This document shows, piece after piece, positions 21,445 through 28,733 of a stretch of 31,061 nt of DNA. The DNA is taken from the NCBI GenBank assembly GCA_009602725.1, contig WELB01000037.1, positions 453,971 to 485,031 on the forward strand. Reading direction: 5' to 3'. The notes below the pieces were generated by a model, which saw only the letters and a program-made list of their open reading frames with translations, was not told where the DNA came from and searched no databases. The position numbers and the translations under genes are program-made. Position 1 is the stretch's first letter. Every line of letters starts with the position of its first letter. Origin of the DNA: Spirogloea muscicola. Lineage: Eukaryota; Streptophyta; Zygnematophyceae; Spirogloeales; Spirogloeaceae.

Positions 21445-22232
21445 GGATCGTAAGCCGCTTCCCTGGTGGCAGAGCTGCAGCAGCTTCTTTGGACACCAAA
21501 TGGCATCAAGAGGAGTCGTGAGCACAGGTGTTAGCACAGCCATGACTGGGTACCTAAACCGCAGGGCGTGCAAGGTACTTGCAGATCTTAAGTTGCAATA
21601 CAACGGGACAATAGGCGATGGATATTGTGTATCAAGTTTCTAGGATGTGCTAGTATTCAGAGACAGTCACCGGCTGGAAAGTCAATGGGATGTGCAATAA
21701 GAGTGGTGAGCTTCTTCTTACAGGCGGGAAGATTTTAAGACGGCACCCACTTCTGGCGTCTGAGTTGGTGACAGCAAGACGGTGGCGACGGCGGGGCGGG
21801 GCGGAGGTGGGTTGGTCACTGCCGGCGGAGCTGCTGGCAGTGTGAGAGAGAGATGAGGAGGCGGTGATAGCAGCGCGCTTTTTCACGACGCGAGGATATG
21901 CTTCCAGCCCAGATGGGTATGCCGGCAGCCTATCTGTCAATTTTGCGACGTCAAGTGTCAGCTTGTCTGCAGCGAGCTCAGGCTCATGCGTTGCATCAGA
22001 AAGCTGGTCGAGCCTTGGCTGAAAATTTCGTGTATAAGAAACAAGTTCTGGCCAAATGGCCAAGTACAAAGGCAAGCACATCTAAAGATCTACATAACCT
22101 ACAGCAGATTGACCCGCTCAATAACCACGGGTCAAAACATAAAGGTCACTAATCGATGCATGAAATCAAGATGCCAGAAACGGAGCCCTTCTGACACCAA
22201 CTAGAGCTCGCCCAGCTTTCTGGTGCAAGGCA
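21445..22232. other. Upstream region of the WD40 gene
   Basis: The WD40 reading frame stays open upstream of Met 21444 as far as about 21603, so a longer N-terminus cannot be excluded. A minus-strand frame at 21650-22081 is rich in Ser, Ala and Arg and matches nothing known to me. Promoter elements were not recognised. Confidence 0.35.
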
Positions 22233-22463
22233 CTAGCCTGAGCACGCTGCAAACAGGCCGAAACTCGTCGTCGCAAGAGCGACCGATATGTAGCTCATCT
22301 CAGCCGTAAACACATCTGCACGTCGAGTGTAGCCTAGATTGGCAATGTTCTGAAGCAGAGTGTGGAAACGAGGACCCAGACAGCCATAGATGTCGATTGC
22401 CGCTAGCAGTAGCCTTGGCTGGTAGTTCAAGAGCTTGTCGATTGCCGTCCGGTATTCAAGCAT
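22233..22463 (-). pseudogene. Possible non-LTR retrotransposon (LINE-like) remnant
   Basis: A 76-codon minus-strand frame reads IDIYGCLGPRFHTLLQNIA and then FTAEMSYISVALATTSFGLF. This pattern (D/E-x-YG-x-hGP plus a small hydrophobic helix, then a final SVAL helix) resembles the C-terminal segment found after the reverse transcriptase in LINE-type polyproteins of algae and oomycetes. No reverse transcriptase domain is present nearby, so at most this is a 3' fragment. The assignment is from memory of the pattern and is tentative. Confidence 0.3.
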
Positions 22464-23412
22464 CAGTTGGCGACCTCTATGTGCTGACTCGTGGTTACTG
22501 AGCGGGTCAGCTTAGCAGCAGGTGACGTGCATTTGTCAATGTGCTTGCCTTTGTAGTTGGCCACACATGGCCTCCCCATCTCTTAATACACGGGTCCTGG
22601 CAAGCTGCATGGGGTTGCCTCAGTCCGGGACGGGACTACCATCGGCCAGGACTTGTGTGAGGAGGGAGGACGCACAGCAGCGAGTTTGGGTGAGGAAGGG
22701 AGGTGGGAGAGAAGGTGGTTGTGAGGAGATGGACAAGGTCCAAAGCGGCCGAGAGGCGCCAAAATCACACAGCTATGCATGACAATAGCTGATGAAAGAC
22801 TTTGTATATTAAATGAAAGCCAATGGCCAAGTAATGGCTAATGGGAGCTTCGTAACCCCGAGTCAGCAGCCACAAGTCGGAGTAACTTGTTGCTGGAAAG
22901 AACAGCTCCTCCAAAATCAAGGCGATGACTGTGAGAGGCCAGCCCGTAGGAGTAGACAAGGTCGGAGGTCGGACAGCCGCATATGGAACACCTGGGCAAA
23001 CGACCCAGCAGCGTTGAAGTCATAATGGGAGGAAATGTAGTGTGTATTGATACTGTCTGGAAACCGAAAGTGCAGGCGAAAGACACATTCCGCAACAAGC
23101 TCCAGTGCTGACAGCAGTGCTCAAGTGTGTTTCAAGTTAATGACTTTTGATCGCCCTCTGCTGCCGCAGGACGAAACTGGCAGCCAAGCCCGCAGCACCT
23201 CGCAGTGACTGCGACAAGCCTCCCACATTCTATCACTTTCTCTGTCAGCTAGGCTCAGTGGTGCTCAATTTGTGCAGCAGGCCACCATCACCTAGGCAAC
23301 TGGCACGCAGGCGTGATTGTCACAGCCCACGGGATGCTGTGTCATGACAAATGTTGTCAGAGGCACTGCATTTGCTTCAACCAGCCTTGGGCCCAACAAG
23401 CATACAATGACC
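22464..23412. other. Left flank of the retrotransposon, no gene recognised
   Basis: Contains dispersed repeat copy B (22536-22595). A minus-strand frame at 22838-23098 includes a CSICGCP motif that could be a degenerate zinc ribbon, but no family is recognised. The last bases before the element are unremarkable single-copy sequence. Confidence 0.4.
22536..22595 (+). repeat. 60-bp dispersed repeat, copy B
   Basis: Partner of 11648-11707, same orientation, with about seven mismatches in 60 positions by eye. The shared core includes GGCCACACATG and CCTCCCCATCTCTT. Similarity ends abruptly on both sides. Confidence 0.65.
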
Positions 23413-23417
23413 ATAAC
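23413..23417 (+). repeat. Target-site duplication ATAAC (left)
   Basis: ATAAC directly precedes the 5' LTR and is repeated directly after the 3' LTR at 28405-28409. Five base pairs is the usual duplication for Ty1/copia integrases. Confidence 0.92.
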
Positions 23418-23860
23418 TGTTGAATATTGTAATATGTTGAATCGGCGGGTCGGGGTGGATGACCATCCCGACCGTCTCATTGGGCCCTTAGAGTCTCCCT
23501 TGGATAAGGGAGGCCTCGGGCACCGGTCGGAAAATTCTGAACATCTGAGGCCACGCGGTCACGCGCCCGTGCGCCCTAGCCCTGGCTGCCACCCACCTTG
23601 GGTGAGGGCGGAGCCTGTGCCGTCTGACTGTCTGTCTGAGATCTGAATCTGTTTGCCGCCATGAGCACATCTGCATCTGAGCCGCTGCGACGAGGTCGCT
23701 CTGCTGGGCCGCCGTCTCAACGAGGGCGATCTGCTGGACCTGGAGGACGTCCAATGGAGGAACATGACTGGAGGAATCCAGACTCTGACAACGCTGTGTA
23801 CAACCCACAGGGACAGGTACAGGAGCAAGCACATGAGCACACAGCCCAGGAACATTTTCA
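23418..23860 (+). repeat. 5' LTR of the copia element
   Basis: 443 bp, starting TGTTGAAT and ending ATTTTCA (TG...CA termini). TGTTGAAT is repeated directly at 23418-23425 and 23435-23442. A near-palindrome at 23449-23472 (GTCGGGGTGG, loop ATGA, CCATCCCGAC) can form a 10-bp stem. The polyprotein ATG is inside this LTR at 23661, so the transcription start must lie upstream of it. Confidence 0.97.
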
Positions 23861-26800
23861 GGTTATGGGCCCACCCCTCGGGGGTTCTCTGGGTTCGATC
23901 CCTGTTCTGACTCCCAAGCTTGGGAGAGATACAAACTGGTTAGTCTGGAAGTATAGGATGAAGAAGATGCTCCAGTTCCACAATGTCTGGGATGCTGTAG
24001 AGCCTTCAACTGATCGAGGGCTTTGTCGGCCCTTCTCTCGTACAAATGTTGTAGCCTCAGCGATACTTGCCGCAAATCTGGATGATGAAGAGGTGATAGG
24101 CATTGTCAACCTATCCCTGGCTAGCGGCATCTGGGAGTACCTTAAAGACAAGTTTGAGAACCGCGGCACTGACAGAGCTTACTACCTTAGCATGCGCTTG
24201 CGCGAGTGCAGAAAGGAGGAAGATGAGTCAATTCAAGCATTTGTCAGTAGAGTACAATCATTGGCTCTTCAGCTGCATGACATTGGCGAGGAGGTCCCAG
24301 TCCGATTCCTAGTTCTGGCCATACTTATGGGCCTCCCGCCTGCGTATGATACTGTTAGAGATACATTGCAGATGGTCAGCGCCAACAACCTGACTGTGGA
24401 ATCTGTGCTGGCTCGACTCCTTCACAAGGAACGAGCATTGGAGGAGCAACACCGACATCTGACAGGGTCTCTGGTAGGCTCTCTGCCGAATTCACAGGCA
24501 GCACTGCTGGCAAGCCGCCACTCTGAGCAAGATCTTCGACATCACTTGAATCAATCGAAGCTTCATCACCAAACTGTTGCTCGCAGTCTTCGGAGCGGGA
24601 CTGGTGGTAGTAGTCCTCTGAGTGAAGATCAGTTTGCAGGGTGGAACAGGAATCCCATGTATCCTAGAACTTGTTTCTACTGCCGTGAGCTTGGACATGT
24701 GATCAACGACTGTCCCAGGAAGAAGGCTCTGAGATTTAATGGCAATAGTAGGAGAGGCAGAGGCAGCCATGCTGAGGGAGAGGCACATCTGTCTAGACGG
24801 TCTGACAGGTCAAATTGTGATAGCTGGCTGATTGACAGCGGAGCATCTCATCACCTCACCTACAGGCGAGATTGGCTCCATAATTATCAATCCGTTCCGG
24901 ACTTCAACATTCATCTGGGTGATGACAGTGTGCAGCCAGCTGTTGGAAAAGGAGAAGTGCAGCTGCAAGTGCCTACTCTTCATGGCACTGAAACACAACT
25001 TCTGAAGGATGTCTATCATGCTCCTGGTTTGGCATCGAATCTCCTATCTGTATCCCAGCTCTTAGACAAGGGCTATCATGTGACCTTCGACAGAAATGTC
25101 TGTACAATCATGAAATCTGGTGTTCCCATTCTGACAGGACGCAGGTCAGGAGATCTGTTTACCTTGAATGGACAGGTGCAAGTACAGGATGTGGGAATAC
25201 AGACTCAGGTTGAGAAACAGATTCAGGTGCAGAAACAGATGCAGGTTCAGGGCAGGGTAAATGTTTCCAAGTCTGATAGAAATACTTTTGAGCAATGGCA
25301 TGCTCGACTGGGGCATCCCAATGTTCAGCGGATGAAGAAGCTGAAGAGCATGGTGCATGGAGTAGAAACCCTAGTACAAGATGTTGAACCTGAATTCTGT
25401 CGGAGCTGTGTACAGGGTAAACTCCACCTTCAACAACCGCTCGCTGGTGAGCACTTTAGAGCTTCTACACTTCTGGAACTGGTGCATTCTGATGTTTGTG
25501 GCCCTATGCAAATACCATCTTTAGGGGGCAGCAGATATGTTTTGTCCTTCATTGATGATGCCAGTCGATGGAGCAAGGTATATTTTCTGAAAAACAAGAG
25601 TGAAGTGTTGGAGAAGTTTATGCTCTTCAAAGCTGCAGTTGAGTTGCAGACAGGACAGAAACTCAAGGCTCTTAGATCTGATAACGGTGGAGAGTATACC
25701 TCTAAAGAGTTTGAACGGTTCTGTCAGCAACAGGGAATACACAGGCAATTGACAGCAACCTATCGTCCTCAACAGAATGGTGTGGCGGAAAGGTGGAATA
25801 GATCCGTTATGGAGATTGCAAGGTGCTTACTGTCCCATTCTTATACACCATCAGAATTTTGGGCTGAGGCAGTCGCAACAGCTGTTTACCTGAAGAATAG
25901 AATGCCTACTACTGCAGTAAAAGACATGACGCCACAGGAGTTCTGGACTGGCAAGAAACCTACAGTTGCCCATCTTAGGGTGTTTGGCTGTTCTGCGTGG
26001 GTGCATGTTCCTACGGAGATGAGACACAAGTTGCAATCCAAGGCTCGTCAGTGTGTTATGGTAGGATATGGTGAACACGTGAAAGCGTGGAAAATGTTTG
26101 ATCTTGAGAACAGGAGGATGATCTTCAGCAGAGATGTAGTATTCGATGAGCAGAGAAGTCCTGACTATTCTGCATTTCTGTTACGGCCTTCTGAGACAGT
26201 GGGAGAAATGCAATGGTGGCCCGTACCTCAAGAGCCAGATATTGTTGAGACTATGGAAGCAGGGTCTGAATCTGGCGATAAGATGGAAACAAGGGCAGGA
26301 GGTGAAGATCTGGAGGAGAATGCTGCAACGTTTGGAGTATCTAGGACAGACATTCGTGTTTTTGCTGCTGAGATATTGCATGAGCCTCTCACAATGCAAG
26401 AGGCCATGAGCAGTGATGCAGCCCTCAAGTGGAAAGCAGCAGCAGAAGCAGAACTAAATTCGATCAAGGAGAACAAAACTTGGGATTTGGTAGAGTTACC
26501 TGTTGGAAGGAAAGCGATACCCAGCAAATGGGTGTTCAAGATTAAACTTAAGGGTGATGGATCTGTCGATCGGTATAAAGCACGCCTTGTTGCTAAAGGT
26601 TGTGCTCAGAAGGAAGGGATTGACTACAATGAGACATTTGCTCCAGTGGTTAAAAATAGTGCTGTCAGAAGCTTGCTGGCTATGGCAGCTATTCGTGATT
26701 TAGAGGTAGAGCAGATGGACGTCACCACAGCATTCTTGAATGGTGATCTTGATGAAGAGATCTACATGCAACAGCCTGCAGGTTTTGAGATGAAAGGCAA

Positions 26801-27485
26801 AGAGAATCAAGTGTGCAAGTTGAAGAAAGCGCTGTATGGACTTAAACAGGCGCCCAGGGCCTGGTATGCACAGATTGACACTTTCTTAGTGAACCAAGGT
26901 TTCAAGAGATCTGAGGCTGATCACAGTGTGTATGTGAGGGAGAAACCTGCTAAGGTGGTTCTAGCACTGTATGTTGATGATCTGATCTTACTGGGAGACT
27001 CAGCTACTGAAGTTAAGAGAGTAAAGCAAGAGCTGAGTAGTAGATTCAAGATGAAGGATCTTGGGCCCTTGGAGTATTTTTTGGGTATTCAGGTCAAGAG
27101 AGATAGAAGCCAGAAGATACTGACCTTGAGTTTGTCAAAGTACATTACTGAAGTCTTGGACAGATTTGGTATGCAAGATTGCAATCCTATCTCTACCCCA
27201 CAGGATACCAAACAGACTTTGAGCAAGGATCAGGGACCCAAGATAAATCGAGATAGACAGAAGATGGCACAGGTGCCTTATAGGGAGGCAGTGGGATGTT
27301 TGATGTACATAGCTGTGGCAGCACGTCCAGACATAGCAGCATCAGTGGGAGTAGTTGCTCAGTTTGTGCAAGATCCTGGTGTTGAGCATTGGCAAGCTGT
27401 CAAGAGAATCATGCGATATCTGCAGGGAAGCAAGAACTTGTGCTTGACATTTAGAAATAAGGAGATAAGTCCGATGAGCTGGTAG
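23661..27485 (+). CDS. Copia gag-pol polyprotein (Gag, protease, integrase, reverse transcriptase)
   Basis: A 1274-codon frame starting inside the 5' LTR; its first 66 codons are LTR sequence and contain two RGRSAGP units. Gag carries a CCHC zinc knuckle, CFYCRELGHVINDC, at residues 338-351. The protease has DSGA with D392. The integrase zinc domain has H547, H552, C580 and C583; its catalytic triad is D611, D674 and E710, with the exact D35E spacing, in SDVCG, RSDNGGEY and PQQNGVAERW. The reverse transcriptase has KWVFKIKLKGDGSVDRYKAR and the YVDD box at residues 1104-1107. A Gln/Val-rich repeat lies at about residues 504-531, just before the integrase. The frame ends at TAG 27483-27485, shortly after the reverse transcriptase thumb. 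RNase H continues in another frame. It encodes virus-like-particle and replication proteins of the element. Confidence 0.97.
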   Translation: MSTSASEPLRRGRSAGPPSQRGRSAGPGGRPMEEHDWRNPDSDNAVYNPQGQVQEQAHEHTAQEHFQVMGPPLGGSLGSIPVLTPKLGRDTNWLVWKYRMKKMLQFHNVWDAVEPSTDRGLCRPFSRTNVVASAILAANLDDEEVIGIVNLSLASGIWEYLKDKFENRGTDRAYYLSMRLRECRKEEDESIQAFVSRVQSLALQLHDIGEEVPVRFLVLAILMGLPPAYDTVRDTLQMVSANNLTVESVLARLLHKERALEEQHRHLTGSLVGSLPNSQAALLASRHSEQDLRHHLNQSKLHHQTVARSLRSGTGGSSPLSEDQFAGWNRNPMYPRTCFYCRELGHVINDCPRKKALRFNGNSRRGRGSHAEGEAHLSRRSDRSNCDSWLIDSGASHHLTYRRDWLHNYQSVPDFNIHLGDDSVQPAVGKGEVQLQVPTLHGTETQLLKDVYHAPGLASNLLSVSQLLDKGYHVTFDRNVCTIMKSGVPILTGRRSGDLFTLNGQVQVQDVGIQTQVEKQIQVQKQMQVQGRVNVSKSDRNTFEQWHARLGHPNVQRMKKLKSMVHGVETLVQDVEPEFCRSCVQGKLHLQQPLAGEHFRASTLLELVHSDVCGPMQIPSLGGSRYVLSFIDDASRWSKVYFLKNKSEVLEKFMLFKAAVELQTGQKLKALRSDNGGEYTSKEFERFCQQQGIHRQLTATYRPQQNGVAERWNRSVMEIARCLLSHSYTPSEFWAEAVATAVYLKNRMPTTAVKDMTPQEFWTGKKPTVAHLRVFGCSAWVHVPTEMRHKLQSKARQCVMVGYGEHVKAWKMFDLENRRMIFSRDVVFDEQRSPDYSAFLLRPSETVGEMQWWPVPQEPDIVETMEAGSESGDKMETRAGGEDLEENAATFGVSRTDIRVFAAEILHEPLTMQEAMSSDAALKWKAAAEAELNSIKENKTWDLVELPVGRKAIPSKWVFKIKLKGDGSVDRYKARLVAKGCAQKEGIDYNETFAPVVKNSAVRSLLAMAAIRDLEVEQMDVTTAFLNGDLDEEIYMQQPAGFEMKGKENQVCKLKKALYGLKQAPRAWYAQIDTFLVNQGFKRSEADHSVYVREKPAKVVLALYVDDLILLGDSATEVKRVKQELSSRFKMKDLGPLEYFLGIQVKRDRSQKILTLSLSKYITEVLDRFGMQDCNPISTPQDTKQTLSKDQGPKINRDRQKMAQVPYREAVGCLMYIAVAARPDIAASVGVVAQFVQDPGVEHWQAVKRIMRYLQGSKNLCLTFRNKEISPMSW
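23861..23875 (+). promoter_or_regulatory. Primer-binding site for an initiator tRNA-Met half-molecule
   Basis: The 15 bases directly after the LTR, GGTTATGGGCCCACC, are the exact complement of the anticodon stem-loop of plant-type initiator tRNA-Met (GGTGGGCCCATAACC, from memory), not of a tRNA 3' end. Drosophila copia and yeast Ty5 prime in this way from a tRNA cleaved near position 39. The site is also translated, as part of the polyprotein (VMGPP). Confidence 0.8.
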
Positions 27486-27907
27486 GATTCTGTGATGCTG
27501 ACTGGGCAGGCAGTCTGGATGATAGAAGGTCAGTAACAGGTTATGCATTCGAGTTGGGAGCAGGAGCAGTCAGTTGGAGTAGTAGGAAACAGCAGACTGT
27601 GGCGACTTCAACTGTCGAAGCTGAGTACATGGCAACGACTGCAGCAGCAAAAGAAGCAACCTGGTTGAGGAGACTATTACAAGAATGTGGATTTCTTTCT
27701 TCATTGAGTGCAACCACTTTGTTCAGTGACAGTCAAGGTAGCATTGCTTTGATTAAGAATCCTGTCTATCATGCTCGTACTAAGCATATAGAGATACAAC
27801 ATCATTTCATCCGAGAGAAGGTAGACGAAGGAGTCATCAAGATGCAGTACTGTAGTACTGCAGATATGACTGCAGATATTCTGACCAAGGGATTGCCTAA
27901 GCCTTAG
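27464..27907 (+). pseudogene. RNase H domain of the copia polyprotein, displaced frame
   Basis: From about 27464 the RNase H sequence continues in the -1 frame relative to the main polyprotein. It reads GFCDADWAGSLDDRRS, then QQTVATSTVEAEYMA, then TKHIEIQHHFIRE and ADILTKGLPKP, the standard copia C-terminus, with stop TAG at 27905-27907. It overlaps the main frame by 22 nt. One missing base near GGAGATAAG would explain the shift. No standard slippery heptamer is visible, so a deletion or sequence error is more likely than programmed frameshifting. The domain itself looks intact. Confidence 0.9.
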
Positions 27908-27953
27908 TATGATAGATGTAGAAGTTTGCTAGGCCTAGCTGATTCACATATTT

Positions 27954-27961
27954 AGTGGGAG
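27954..27961 (+). promoter_or_regulatory. Polypurine tract of the copia element
   Basis: AGTGGGAG lies directly against the TG of the 3' LTR, the position and composition of a plus-strand primer site. It is short but typical for copia elements. Confidence 0.85.
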
Positions 27962-28404
27962 TGTTGAATATTGTAATATGTTGAATCGGCGGGTCGGGGT
28001 GGATGACCATCCCGACCGTCTCATTGGGCCCTTAGAGTCTCCCTTGGATAAGGGAGGCCTCGGGCACCGGTCGGAAACCTCTGAACATCTGAGGCCACGC
28101 GGTCACGCGCCCGTGCGCCCTAGCCCTGGCTGCCACCCACCTTGGGTGAGGGCGGAGCCTGTGCCGTCTGACTGTCTGTCTGAGATCTGAATCTGTTTGC
28201 CGCCATGAGCACATCTGCATCTGAGCCGCTGCGACGAGGTCGCTCTGCTGGGCCGCCGTCTCAACGAGGGCGATCTGCTGGACCTGGAGGACGTCCAATG
28301 GAGGAACATGACTGGAGGAATCCAGACTCTGACAACGCTGTGTACAACCCACAGGGACAGGTACAGGAGCAAGCACATGAGCACACAGCCCAGGAACATT
28401 TTCA
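27962..28404 (+). repeat. 3' LTR of the copia element
   Basis: 443 bp, identical to the 5' LTR except for two adjacent bases by eye. It repeats the truncated start of the polyprotein frame (ATG at 28205), which here runs out of the element into flanking DNA and stops at once (TTTCAATAACG). TGTAA occurs at 27972-27976, within the first 15 bases. Confidence 0.97.
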
Positions 28405-28409
28405 ATAAC
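28405..28409 (+). repeat. Target-site duplication ATAAC (right)
   Basis: Exact copy of 23413-23417, directly after the terminal CA of the 3' LTR. Confidence 0.92.
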
Positions 28410-28733
28410 GACCCCGTCTAAGCACCTGGCGGCGTCCTTCACTCGCGAGCCTCCTCATGGCAACACACCGACTGACCACCAGATGACGAGGCCAATTTTC
28501 CAACAGCTTGTGAACAAACTTATAAGCAGCCTCTACAACGAAGATACCAGATTTTTGACGTTGAGAGATGGAGAGGCTTGCAAGTATGTACAACAGATGT
28601 GTGCAAAACCGCTGGGCTTCCTTGGTGCCAGAGTCAGGAAGCCCAGCTGCTATCCAGCACCCACGTGCCCAGATACCCACGTAACCAGGTTCCTTGTCTA
28701 TAAGTATAGCATAAACTGCACATGCTAAAAAAC
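28410..28733. other. Spacer between the retrotransposon and CLPP5, likely CLPP5 3' UTR
   Basis: This 324-bp stretch lies downstream of the CLPP5 stop codon on the minus strand. No TGTAA was found on that strand. If the CLPP5 poly(A) site was originally further away, the element has separated it from the gene. No coding potential was recognised. Confidence 0.45.

Larger units (their letters stand above)
23418..28404 (+). mobile_element. Complete Ty1/copia LTR retrotransposon
   Basis: A 4987-bp element with 443-bp LTRs, a 5-bp ATAAC duplication, a primer-binding site, a polypurine tract and a gag-pol reading frame. The domain order protease, integrase, reverse transcriptase, RNase H identifies the copia superfamily (Pseudoviridae-like). 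The LTRs differ at only two adjacent positions by eye (AAATT against AACCT near 23532 and 28076), so the insertion is recent. Coding is interrupted once, near 27464, between reverse transcriptase and RNase H. The element lies in the same orientation as STOP1 and opposite to CLPP5 and the WD40 gene. Confidence 0.97.
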
